A DNA stretch of 64,000 nucleotides from NCBI RefSeq assembly GCF_963675165.1, contig NC_087377.1, forward strand, positions 12,262,632-12,326,631, given 5' to 3'. This DNA is from Halichondria panicea. Its lineage: Eukaryota; Porifera; Demospongiae; Suberitida; Halichondriidae. Of this stretch, positions 35,393 through 47,137 are shown in pieces. A model generated the notes under the pieces. It had not been told where the DNA came from. It saw only the letters and a list, made by a program, of their open reading frames with translations, and searched no databases. Position numbers and translations under genes: made by a program. Every line of letters starts with the position of its first letter. The stretch's first letter is position 1.

Positions 35393-36485
35393 ATGATTAG
35401 GTCAGTGCTGCTTTTAGGAGTTTGTACATGTTTGATTGTGAATGTGTCCAGTCAGACGATGCTTAGGTCTTCTCTGCAATCAACCAACCAAACTTATGTT
35501 TGTCCTCATGAGATTGTTATTTATGTCTGCAGTGGAGTTGGAGATGTTATCGACCTGTATGCACCACCACATGTTCCATCGGACCTCCCTTTGTCATATG
35601 TGCGTGGATTTGACACTCCGGGGACTGAGTATGTTTTAGGTCCTATTAAAACAAATCTTACTTCAACTATTTTACCTTTGATGGAAGCAGATCTGTTTGT
35701 GCTAAACTCGTCATTGCCGGAGTTTTTTATTATTTGTAGCGTGAGTTCTGAAAATGCTGAAGCCCAGCAGCACAGACCTTCAGGTAAATTGCAGTCTATA
35801 TTAAAACCAATCATAATCCACCCCTAAGACTATTGCCCTAGAGGGCTATCGGGGATATGGTTTAATGCTTAATATTGGAGGGGGTGTTAAAGTAATGTCA
35901 TTTAATATTTCTTTACTATATAGGTCCTCCTTTAGATGTGACTTCTCCTGTGATTGGATCTCTTTTCAGACCAGAGGACTATAACACTGCCAGTGTGGAA
36001 GTTAACTGGGCGCACAATAATGGGAATTATGATCCTAGTTACTACACCGTCCAGTTATTTGAGAATAACACTGAAACTGAATACATCACTATTTCTGCAG
36101 AAAGCAATAGTTTAGTAGCAATATTCTCTGTATCATTTAATGCCGTGGTGGATGTCCATGCAAGGATAATAGTGACGTCCAAATGTAACGAGACAACCAA
36201 GGGAATTTTAACTCGCACCATTCGAATACCAGAGACAACTATACCAGAGACAGCTATACCAGAGACAACTATACCTATATCAGAGATAGCTGTACCAGAG
36301 ACAGCTAGTAAAAGTTAGTATAATTACATACCATTTACGCGTCTATATAAGCCTGTTTATTGAGATCTGATATCTATCTATGTAATGTGACCATACCGTG
36401 GCATCAATACTTTTTTATTCGTGCAGGTAAAAAAACAGCGTACGTGTTCTGGGTAATTCTTTCAGCTGCAGCAGTTGTCCTATAG
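35393..36485 (+). CDS. Ig-FN3 receptor, stalk and probable GPI anchor, no tail
   Basis: Three exons, 35393-35783, 35924-36313 and 36427-36485; 840 bases, 279 aa, phases agree. Signal peptide (MIRSVLLLGVCTCLIVNVSS) and Ig-like domain share exon 1 (YVCPHEI, YVC, FIIC), unlike the other loci, which split them. FN3 (131 to about 235) keeps the single Cys (TSKCNET). A Thr/Ile/Pro/Glu repeat stalk follows (about 236-260; variants of IPETT), then SKK and a 16-residue hydrophobic end (TAYVFWVILSAAAVVL) directly before the stop. With no charged residues after the hydrophobic part, it fits a GPI-attachment signal; a tail-less membrane protein is the alternative. No CCP domains. A short exon at 35321-35338 (MTPTPM) ending in gtaggt could add six residues at the N-terminus. 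It is divergent from the minus-strand receptor starting at 34345. Confidence 0.8.
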
Positions 36486-36760
36486 CAATAGAGTAGGACA
36501 GTTAGTGTCAAACTGCTATTAAAGGTAATTATGCTATAGCTAGTAACAGCAGTATTCGAGGTGTATAAATTATACTGTAAAGTCACGTTTTTGAGTGAAT
36601 TATAATACTTTTATATCTGCCTGGTTTGTTACATGCATGAGACTTGATTTTAGTACGCAGTGCATGTTGAGTAATTAGCTATACTATATATACCGTATAT
36701 ATACTGGTAAATTTCGTGGGATTATACCTATAATAGCTAATTGCATGATTGTGTAAGTAT

Positions 36761-36810
36761 CCTAGTCGGCAAAGATGCTGATGTATACTTCAGCATCTTT
36801 GCCGACTAGG
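36761..36810. repeat. Perfect hairpin, 21-bp arms, 8-base loop
   Basis: Arms 36761-36781 and 36790-36810 are exact reverse complements (arm starts cctagtcggcaaagatgctg). Unique in this window. Confidence 0.9.
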
Positions 36811-38110
36811 CAGTTGGTAGTATGCTGCCAATGAACTATCATGTATGAACTATCAACTATATATAGGGACCTACACAAGAGCTGTATAGCTACACTCAGA
36901 CACTCAGCAACAAAGGCTTAGACAAGATACATGCAGAGACTCTGCATGGAGGCCACAGGTACACCTACAGCAGGTCAGAGAAACTCAGGTGGGGACCTTC
37001 TGAGCCTGAGATCGCACAGGCACGCCTGCAGGAGGTCAGACTCACAGCAACTTGCAAGGTTAAGGATAGTGTTGGCAACGGATGACATTTACATAGATCA
37101 ATTTTCTTTTTTGCGGCTTCTAACTCCTATGTTATATAATGTTACTATCTCTTGCACATTTTCTAGGCAACTGGATAAACAATTTGGTCAAGCGAATGCA
37201 GAGAATCAGATACAGCGTTTTGAAGAACACTAGCCAAGATCCAATTTTATTTGCTCAACCACACCCAATAAAATAGAGAACAGATTATCCTACATTATCC
37301 TCGAGACAAGAACCGCAAAAGTAGTCATTAGATTCGAGGTAAGGTCGTTTTTAGGCCGTGGCTATTTCCTGAGCTGCAGCCACCTCGCTATTCTGGCCAA
37401 GCTGCATGGTCCCAAGGGTGACCGGATTAACGAGAGTCTACTGTACTTCTCTTAGCCCAAGGAGCTAATCCAAACTATATCTTTCCAGAATCACCTACTA
37501 GGTATAGCACACTTCACAAAGCATGCTGCAATAACAACTCACAATTAATAAAGGAACTACTAAAGCATGATGCATGTACTGAACATGCACAATCAACCTA
37601 AAGACGATCAATGGCTATACTCCCTTGCACATAGCGTGCGTGTTTGGACACATACAATGCATAAAGCTTCTTCTTGAAAGTTGTATAGATACAACTTTCA
37701 ATACAGGTAATTTTGTATGAAAAGACCATTATCCTGCATGCATGCTTGGAAAATGCGTTGACCATGCAATGACCTAACTCCATTGACTCATGCACTCACT
37801 GTGTTTCTGATCCAATATATATACTTGGCTAATTGCTGTTGAAATTAATGCCATGCATGTCTGTGGTAAAATTAATGCTACATGCATGTATATTGCATAT
37901 TTTATATCATTTGCATTGTATAAATTATCCACTTATTTCACTGCCAGAAGTGAAAAATAACGAAGATAAAACACCCTAGATCTGGTGAAAGAAAAAGCAA
38001 AAGGCGAACTAAATGGAAAATTCAACAAATCCAAAAGTATACATGGAATGCTTTCTTGCTATATAACAGCCCACCTATATATAGCAATACCTTTATGACA
38101 AGTAAGCTCG
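36811..38110. other. Repeat remnants, no gene seen
   Basis: 36865-37035 is a diverged copy of 38826-38960 in the palindrome (shared ggggaccttctgagcctgag). 37295-37444 is a remnant of the element at 9087-9474 (gattaacgagagtctactgt). The remainder has no supported feature. Confidence 0.5.
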
Positions 38111-38474
38111 TCTATGCATAGTCGGGCGCCGCCGCCCTCTACCGTTGCCCGGAAGGAGGTCGGGAATCAAGCCTATCCACAGTTTTGTTCTGTTGTTGGA
38201 AATCCAACAATTCCACCAGCTCCAATCAGATTGCAGTATCTCAAGGGGATTGATCACACCCACTCAACTGTACCACGTGTGAATTTTGCACACGTTGGAT
38301 TGACTGAGAGGCGAGGCCAACACCCACTTTAATAAATGATATTCATCGTTAGCACCCCCATAGAATGAATGATATTCATGATACTATTGCGTAACAGGCC
38401 AGAACAAAACTGTGGATAGGCTTGATTCCCGACCTCCTTCAAGGAGGGCGGCGGCGTTCGACTAGTCTATGCAT
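38111..38474. mobile_element. 346-bp TIR element with exact 9-bp target duplication
   Basis: Element 38120-38465, inverted ends of about 75 bp (left cgccgccgccct, ggtcgggaatcaagcctatc; right the inverse), flanked by tctatgcat at 38111-38119 and 38466-38474. Non-coding centre. TIR length and 9-bp duplication fit a Mutator-like element of a family distinct from the TAGCCTCG one. Confidence 0.8.
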
Positions 38475-41400
38475 GTATATACTCATGCAGTCTGCTGCGT
38501 ACATGAATGGACATGTAGCCTTATGCCTTTATTATATTAGCCTTATATTATTATGGTGAGCCTTTTGTTTCAAAATGGCGATACAAAATACCATGTGTTT
38601 GTGTCCCAAACTGGAAGGATAAATCGACTCGATGTGTTTTATCAACTCCACTTTATCTGGTAGGGATCGACTCGATGTGTTTTATCAACTCGATTTTATC
38701 GACTTCATCTGGTAGGTATCGACTCAATGTGTTTCATCAACTCGATTTAGCGACTGCTTCTGGTAAGGATCGACTCAATTCCAGGTCACTGGAGGAAAAG
38801 GCGAGTTTCGAGGGCGGCCTGATATGGCTGTATATACTCTAGCGTGCAACAAAGGCGCTAGGCTCAGACAAGACACTGAGACTCTTGAGGCCACAGGCAC
38901 GCCTACAGCAGCTCAGAGTAGTTCAGATGGGGACCTTCTGAGCCTGAGATCACACAGCAGCTACTTGCTATGTTTCATGAACTCAAGAGTCAAGTAGACA
39001 AGCATTTAGTGATTTAATTTACTGTGATCCAGCACAAGTAAGCTGCTGTGACCTTCTGCAGGCGTGCCTGGAAGGTCAGCTATTCTGACCTGCTGTAGGC
39101 CTGCCTGTGGCCTCAAGTACGGTGGCCCTGAGTGCTACTCCAGTTGGTAGTTGGCAGTTGGTAGTTGGCAGTTGGCAGTTGGCAGTTGGTAGTTGGGAGT
39201 TGGGAGTTGGTAGTTTGTACGGTGGCCCTGAGGTACACACCTACTCCATTTCAGTGGCGTAGGAAGCACGGGTGCTGGAGCACCCCCTTATCTCAAGCTA
39301 CCTTACCTACTTGCTCCATGAAGTTCAGAACAGCTAGCTAGAAGTCCAGCTAGTAGCTAGCTATTAGTTACTAAGCTAGCTATACTATACTATTACGTAC
39401 ACAGTACAAAGGTCAGCTAGATGAACCACATCGTAGATATCTCTAGCACATTGCGAACAGCTACTAAAGAGGGTAGCTAGAGGTAGCTAGACTATAGATC
39501 AAGTGTAATTGGATCCTAAAATAGACATGCTGTAGTTAGAACGTTCGTTTTCTTCACTGCGAAGATTGAAACGTTCCTCTGAAGTACAATGACACATGCA
39601 ATGCAATCTTTTTTTATTGTATATTCATACCCACTTAACAGATTCTATAGATTTAAAGTATATCAGAAAAATGTTGATACTGATAATTTTGTACCAAATT
39701 TGCTCAGAATTAATCTCCGGGAATGTAGAGTGCCAAAATTTTCCTGGGGCAAGCCCCAGATTTGTAAAGCACCCCCTTACAAAAACATCTTCCTACTCCT
39801 CTGCATTTTTCATTTGCGGTTCATTTCGCAGTTCAACTACGCTTCTGCAGTTCACTTTGCAGTTCACTTTGCAGTTCACTTTTCAGTTCACTTTTCAGTT
39901 CACTTTGCAGTTCACTTTTGCAGTTCTCTTCTGCAGTTCACTTTTGCAGTTCTCTTCTGCAGTTCACTTTTGCAGTTCAGTTCACTTTTGCAGTTCTCTT
40001 CTGCAGTTTACTTTAATTGCAGTTCTCTTCTGCAGTTCACTTTTGCAGTTCTCTTCTGCAGTTCAACTATGCTTCTGCAATTCACTTTTGCAGTTCGCTT
40101 TTGCAGTTGACTTTTGCAGTTGCTCAATCACAATAATCACGTGACATCACATGACTTGTGCTTTCAAATTCATTGCAGCATTAAAGACAAAATAAATGAA
40201 GAAGTACATGTGTATACTGTATATAGTACAATGTAAAAAACAACAATAATAATTAGTTTGTTGCAACTTAATTCTTTAATAAGAAACAAGCAAGAGAATA
40301 TTATGCTGGCTAGCTATAGCTGTGTGTCTAATATCTCTGCAGTCTGTGTTTGAACGATTAGTTTGTAGGGTCTCCACGAGTAAAAGTATTTTATCAACAG
40401 ATCTGGGGTATTTAATATCTGCATACATCCTACCCTATAGGCTATACCGTTGAGTTGTTGTGTAGATTAATGTGCCATGATAAACGTTAAACACAGACAG
40501 ACACAGCAGAGACATAGCTAGCTATAGCTAGCTATTAGTGCTACATAATAACATTCTCTTACTTGTCTTGTTTCTTATTAAAGCACATGTGATTGAGCAG
40601 AAGCCAGACAACTGCAAAAGCAGAGCGAACTGAAAAGTGAACTGCAAAGTGAACTGAAAAGTGAACTGCAAAGTGAACTGAAAAGTGAACTGCAAAGTGA
40701 ACTGCAAAGTGAACTGCAGAAGCGTACTTGAACTGCGAAATGAACCGCAAATGAAAAATGGAGTAGGTGTGTACCTCAGGGCCACCGTAAGTTTGTGACC
40801 TTTAAACTTTGCAGTTAGCAAATGTTGTATATAGATCTTTGCACCGCCTCTAATCTTTTAACCATAACTTTAAATAGCCTCAATAGAATCTAAAAGTGCC
40901 ATGCAAAACCTGTTTCTATAATTCCCCCCTCCCTGCTGGGATCTGGGAATATAGGTACATGAGGATTAGACTTGAAATGATCTCCCTACCTAGATGTGTA
41001 CATATAAGATTAATTGTGTACATATAAGATTAATATTACCGTCTTAGACTTAGGCCAGCTAGATATCGGTGCCAGTATCATAATTTAAAAGCAGGCTAAT
41101 TATTGTTGCAAAGTTTAAACGTTACGAACTGCCAACTCCCAACTCCCAACTGCCAACTACCAACTGCCAACTACCAACTGCCAACTCCCAACTACCAACT
41201 CCCAACTACCAACTGCCAACTACCAACTCCCAACTGCAAACTACCAACTGCCAACTGCCAACTACGTGTTTGAACTATCAAGTATATAGCAACTGCGAAC
41301 TACCAACTACGCATTTGAACTATCAAGTAGCAACTGTGAACTACCAACTACGCATTTGAACTATCAAGTATATGAACTACCAACTAGAGTAGCGCTCAGG

Positions 41401-41805
41401 GCCACCGTACACTCAAGAGTCTCGGTGCCTTGTCTGAGCCTAGCGCCTTTGTTGCAAGAGTACAACCATAGATAGCCTCGATATCAAGCCGCCCTCGAAA
41501 CTCGCCTTTTCCCCCAGCGGCCTGAAATCGAGTCGATCCTCTCACCAGAAGAAATCGAGTTGATGAAACACATCGAGTCGATCCTTAACAGATGAAATCG
41601 AGTTGATATAACACATCGAGTCGATCCCTACCAGATAAAGTCGATAAAATCGAGTTGATAAAACAAATCGAGTTGATTTTCGGGACACCAACACATGGTA
41701 TTTTGTATCGCCATTTTGAAACAAAAGGCTCACCATAATTATTATATAGGCTACATGTCATGAGTTCATGCATGTGTATATATTATACAGTTTGCTGCAA
41801 GCTAT
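38473..41805. repeat. Large imperfect palindrome (about 3.3 kb)
   Basis: Left and right halves mirror each other in order. The outer pairs are ggtgagccttttgtttcaaa (38556) with its inverse (about 41717-41736), and arrays of atcgactcgatgtgtttt (38620-38780) with the inverse at 41530-41680. Further in, cagttggtagttgg arrays (39140-39220) pair with caactgccaactac (41130-41400). The innermost are gcagttcacttt arrays (39840-40120), which pair with aaagtgaactgc (40610-40730). The unpaired centre is about 40140-40550. The open frames inside are repeat artefacts. A fold-back transposon or inverted duplication. Confidence 0.85.
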
Positions 41806-44516
41806 ATGCTCAAAATTAACAGTGTTTTTATTGTGTATACCAGTATAACTATAGTTGCAGGTTCTGACGTGGTTTCCCATCGCATTGATATTGACAAGCA
41901 CCTGCATGCGTTCACTTTTGGAGGTCTTATCTGATGTGTTTTGTAAATGGTTTGAATTTGGAGTTGAAATTCAAATTGAAGGCTCTGAGCTAGAGGTATA
42001 TATAAAGATAATTATCAATGTATAATAATGTCAGCGATTCAGTATGGAAAATCAAGCAGTCCAACAATGTTTCACAGCTATGCTGGTGCATTTTTTCACT
42101 CATGATACAACTTCTACTTGGTCAAGCATCATTAGGGTAGTGCAGTCACGTACTGTTAACTGTCCACATTTAGTGAAGCAACTTATCAATTTGGCCGAAA
42201 AATGTGCTAAATATTATCTTCGTTCCGTTAATTACCGTTGCTGATCATAGCTATATAGCTTCAGAATTATGCCAGTATACTAGCTTTCTATTACATGTGG
42301 CATTGCCAATTAGTAATTGCATGCATGACACTGTAAGTTGTAAGTGCATGGTCCTATATATATATATATATAGCCTCGTATAGGCCAAGGAAGGAGGAAC
42401 AGGCAGCACACATGCACCATGCACAGGCAACACAAGCACAATTAATGTATGCATGGTCTATATGAGCTCGATGGCGAGTATATAGTGTCGCGAGGGCTTG
42501 CATAAATACAATAATAGGCTAAGCGTATATACTGGATGTTTTCGTACACTCCAAGATTTCGACCAAAGATCAGCATCTGAGGGGCTGTTTTCTTTCCCGA
42601 GGTGCCTCCAGAGTTTGGCAATCAGCTGCATAAATTATATAGAGTATAGATTCTATATAATTATATATAATTTTTTATACTTACAACTTCCTTGTTCCCA
42701 TGCAAGAAAGGGAAACTGAAAGGAATTATAAGTTGTCCAAAATGGCAGAAACATGTATGAACAAGATGCTCGGAAATCTCCTTCCTTTATATACTGCTGA
42801 GCAATGTGAGGCACGTTATAGTTTTTTCACAGAAACCATATTTGGAATTTACTTTCTCCACGGAGAAACGTGCAAAATTGATATACTTTTGTATGAGAAA
42901 AATCCCTAAAGGAAACATACTTGCAGTTGCAGATATAAGAGCATTCATTCGTCTTCCCTTCAGAAACACTCTTTTGTCGCTTTTTGGATTTTTCAAATGT
43001 GCTGATGTGCTCTATCTTCACGCTTCTTCCTTCTGATTTTGCCTCCTCTTCTATTTCACAGAGTTTTTACGATACGATATGGCCCTTCAATATTATGTGT
43101 ATTTATAGCTAAAACTTATACTTTATGCATGCATGTTGGCTTACAGTTCCTTCCAGTGGTGACAACAGGATAGGTAGCATTTGACTACTTGAGCGGCAAC
43201 ACTTCTGTAGTCATCAGCACTTGGATTTTTTTTATGCATTTACATTACGCTGGCAATCCTGGCCTGAACTACCAAATCCATACATACACTTCAGGTGCAA
43301 ACCTGCTTCAATATCAGAGCGATAATGGGTGGGGAACGGGAACGAATCGGGTCAATCAATATCATCATTCCCAATATTATCACCCCTTTGTAAGGGGTTG
43401 CTGGGTCTATTGTGCCATGGCGGAAGCATCCTGTAGAAAGCAATGGGAGTATAGGTAAATGTGCAAGCATGCATGCATGCAAGGTAACTTATTATCTTTA
43501 AACATAATTATAATAACCATGTAAGAGAAACAGTGTCTCACTTTACTAGGTGTAAGTTACTTTAAATTTATATTCATTCTACAGATAGCATTCCCTATAA
43601 CCATCCTCTAAGTGTATACAGAGGTTTTCAGGTAGGTTGAGCTCGAGAGAACGCTTCAGAGTGTAAATTTACTCATGCATATTAAGTTATAAAATATTAC
43701 TGCTGTATTGTAACGTTCAACAGTAATTTATGAGTATATATATAACTTGACACTCTAGCTGAAGCATTCCCTCAACCTACCTGAAAATCTCGATATGAGG
43801 TGCAAGTGCATGCATGGGAGCACACTTTTGTGTTTGTAACCTGATTGATTGTTGTCAGGGATTTACTGTACAAAAAATTGGCATAATGTTAGAGCACTAT
43901 TTATTATATAGACATTGTTAGACTAGTATATAACACTTCCATGGGTGCATGACTGAAGTAAGTATGTGCGTATCAAGAGAGTAACCTATTCATTAGGAGA
44001 CATTGTTACGAAACGACCGTTTGTATAAACATTATACTTAATTCGCTTGAATGAAGATCAAAGATCTTTGGGTTCTTTTGTGATCGAAATACTTATGGGT
44101 AAAAAGATTATGAGCTTGTAAGCTGCATATGCTACATGATCTGAGGCTAAAGAATGCACGTCGGCAATGAATTTCCTGGTGACGAGGCAATTCATTGCCT
44201 ACAACCAAAATTAGTGTAGGCAATAAATTGCCTGGAAGTTTGAAAATTCCTGGTGCATGTTATTGTATGGTGGCCTTAAAGTGCAGATACTGGCACTGCT
44301 ATATATGAGTTTCCCGTGATTATGCCTGCATGCATACAATAAGTATTCAGCATGATATCATGTGTGTATATATTAGCAATAAGTTTAGTAGCTTTATATT
44401 TATGTTATATATAGCTTTGACACGTACATGTTGAGGCATCAGCACCCGCAGGCAGTGCTTTCATTACAAACGTTCTCAGCAATTAATATTTAATCTTTTA
44501 TTCCTTCACAATCACT
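41806..44516. other. Low-information region
   Basis: An open frame at 42044-42244 (66 aa; TWSSIIRVVQSRTVNCPHLV) might be a coding remnant, but I do not recognise it. 44150-44235 has repeats of ggcaattcattgcct type related to those inside the element at 22307-22801. Nothing else supported. Confidence 0.35.
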
Positions 44517-44965
44517 TCAACTGATGTATATTTCCATGAGCTGAAGTCCAATATTAGCGTGTATGCTGGGATTATAGAAGCACATTCGTAGCTCAATGTC
44601 ATCAGTAGTTGGAGTTGATAGAGTTTTTGTAAACCACGGAGGATTGTTGTTATTGTAACATGTGCTTGTTGAGGCTAGATTTACCATCCCACAACGCATT
44701 ATCGGGATGCAAACGAAACGGGTTTACATTATAGTTATTAGATGTGGCCACACTATCTATCACAAAAGTAGTTATTTCCGACAAATGGAGGAGAACCAAA
44801 AGTGTTCCCCTCATCACAAGGACAGCGCACGTGAGCGTCAGTATCACCACTGGTTCCATTAAAATAACCACTAGCAAATGTCCAGATATGTGTGCGTGGA
44901 GATTGTCCATGCGTGACACTGAGTCCATCGACATATGCAACATCGATAGTATTCCTACCTGCTAT
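44517..44965 (-). pseudogene. Broken exon of a marine-invertebrate extracellular domain family
   Basis: On the minus strand the reading runs NTIDVAYVDGLSVTHG, HIWTFASGYFNGTSG, CPCDEG, PPFVGNNYFCD. It then shifts frame (SNNYNVNPFRLHPDNALWDG) and shifts again to NNNNPPWFTKTLSTPTTDD, IELRMC, MEIYIS and a stop. From memory, this run of motifs is a domain seen in many uncharacterised sponge, cnidarian and lancelet proteins. An acceptor (ttaatagcag) precedes the first part. At least two frame breaks make it a pseudogene or a fragment with sequence errors. A transposon sits within about 10 bp of the acceptor. Confidence 0.6.
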
Positions 44966-44968
44966 TAA

Positions 44969-45582
44969 CTACTACCAAGGGCGTATACAGAGAAGAGGGC
45001 ATGCAACTCACTATGTATCCTACGTACTCATCCGACTTCGTATCAGAGACCGGATATGCTAAAAATAGAATCCAGTATACGGACGTGAACAAGTGGGCGG
45101 TGTTGTTTACGGAGTTATAATTATGGGCGTGTACATCAGAGCTGCCTAGCTAGCTAGCTAACAGTGCAGTATTATTTTAGAGAAGTGTCATGACCAGTCC
45201 TAGTCCAGCCAGGTCCAAGACAACCCCTTCGAGCATGAAGTTGAGTGCTGGGCGCATTGTTAAGAAGTACCAGAGACTCAGGAAGACAGATTATTGTACC
45301 TAGGTTTCATCTTCTTGGAGTTGCAACTGTTGGATGGTTTGCCTTTGCCTTTGACACTGCTAGTACAAGCCATACTGCTGCTGAGAACTAGTTTTACTAT
45401 GCTGCAATCGAGCTAGCTAGCTGGCACAGATATAAAAAATACTTTGATTTACCTTGTGCGGTCAAAGGTTACGCGTGGGCGTTTTTGTGGGCAGTTCTAA
45501 AAATAGCTCAATACGAAGTCGGATGATTCTGAGAATGGGGCGAGTTGCATGCCCTCTTCTCTGTATACGCCCTTGCTACTAC
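44969..45582. mobile_element. 600-bp TIR element with 7-bp target duplication
   Basis: Element 44976-45575 has exact inverted ends of about 34 bp (starts caagggcgtatacagagaag). It is flanked by ctactac at 44969-44975 and 45576-45582. A 38-codon open frame at 45191 has no known match. Inserted beside the pseudogene exon at 44517-44965. Confidence 0.8.
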
Positions 45583-45751
45583 TCTGATGAAAAGGCTGAA
45601 ATGGCATTCCAAGTAAGCAAAACTAGGCATAACTCGAGAACGAAGCATTATTTGCAAATCAGAGTGACCAATCCCAAATCCAAGAAAACATGACTAAAAG
45701 CCTATAGAAACTCTTACTTGCACTTTATTGATCCTTGAGCAGCTGTAGCAG

Positions 45752-46059
<308 letters not shown>

Positions 46060-46129
46060 ACCGAGGCATAATAATTTTTACAGTAACAGTATATTCAAGA
46101 CAATTCACTCACCCAGGTTAGGCTCAGAC

Positions 46130-46575
46130 AGGGTCATATCTCCTCCATGTAGTTAGTACAGTACAACAGTAGGACCCGGTTGGAGTGAGCTAGGGGTTGG
46201 TCACTCTGTAGTTTAGTCTGATGATCTGAGAACCATTCCTGTTAATGTAGAACTGGTGTCCTGGTTCACCACCATTGTTCAGTATCACACACCCACCATG
46301 CAGGATATGTCCACTGTCCTAATAGTCCATTACCATTGTTGTCAGCACCATTTCTACAGAAGGTAGTGAGGTCAGTGCGACAGGTGAGAGAAGGGAGACC
46401 ACCAATGATTATGTAACTCTCTCCAGTGTCAGTGATGAAGATCTAAGTCTAGGACCATATCCCATGCAGATCAGGTAGACTGTTCAGTGATTTATAGCTT
46501 CTACCACAGGATTACCTTGCTGTCCCAAACAGGTGGACACAACACACAGTAGCAACACCTTGAGTATTCTCCATT
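46130..46575 (-). pseudogene. Broken Ig-like extracellular exon with signal peptide
   Basis: On the minus strand it starts MQWRILKVLLLCVVSTCLGQ (signal-peptide-like) and GNPVVEAI. After frame breaks come FITDTGESYIIIGGLPSLTC, RTDLTTFCRNGADNNGNG, GQWTYPAWWVCD, then NGSQII, RLNYRVTNP and, in another frame, SNRVLLLYCTNY. From memory this is the pattern of an Ig-like ectodomain common in sponge predicted proteins (double Cys, GQWTYP, NPLTPTGSY). There are several stops and shifts, so it is not functional as read. Confidence 0.5.
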
Positions 46576-47137
46576 GCATGCTGCAGCCTTTATATCTGTT
46601 TGGAAGTTTTTCCATTAATGATCCTTACCCACCCAGAGCCAGTCTAGCCTCGAATCCAGGCCGATTAAAATACCTTTTCTCAGAGGGGGGAGGGGGAAGA
46701 CCTCCCTTGATTTTCCCCCGAGCTATTAAGTCTGGCCCCCAGACCAGCCCAGAGCACGCAGCAAAATCTTGGTCCACACCACTCCTCTGAGTCCTCAGAG
46801 ACACCATCACTGTCCCTCACCCGTTGTCCTACAGGTGGTATCTCCATGCACGGCAGCTCAGGCTCCGCTGGATTGGTTTAATAGGTCGGAATTGTCCTCT
46901 TGTGATTTGTCTCATTCATGCGCATCTTCATAATCATGGCATTCTTACACAAACAATAGCAATAGAAGTATATAGTGGTACACAGCAGATCTTTGAACCT
47001 GCAAAAATTAATGCTGAAAAAATAAAACTCGTGAATATTTATTTGTGAGGGACCACAATACGCTTAAATATAATGCTCACTGAAGCATGTAACAATGCAT
47101 GGAGAATTCAAATTTTAGCCCAGTGACAGGAGAAGTC
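46576..47137. other. Spacer with one MITE end
   Basis: 46645-46675 carries a single left end of the TAGCCTCG family (TAGCCTCGAATCCAGG, then attaaaatacc) without a partner. No gene seen. Confidence 0.4.

Noticed and set aside
36761-36810. Annotating the perfect hairpin as a microRNA gene
   Set aside because: Perfect arms alone cannot separate a small-RNA precursor from a recent inverted duplication; no conservation or expression evidence is available.
39589-40144. Two overlapping 170-180 codon frames rich in His/Val/Phe or Leu/Gln/Phe
   Set aside because: They run through the gcagttcacttt array inside the palindrome; the mirrored arm gives similar frames on the other strand, so they are repeat artefacts.
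42044-42244. 66-codon frame (TWSSIIRVVQSRTVNCPHLV) as a Death-like domain
   Set aside because: Only weak likeness to the second half of a Death domain, no exon context, and a single short frame.
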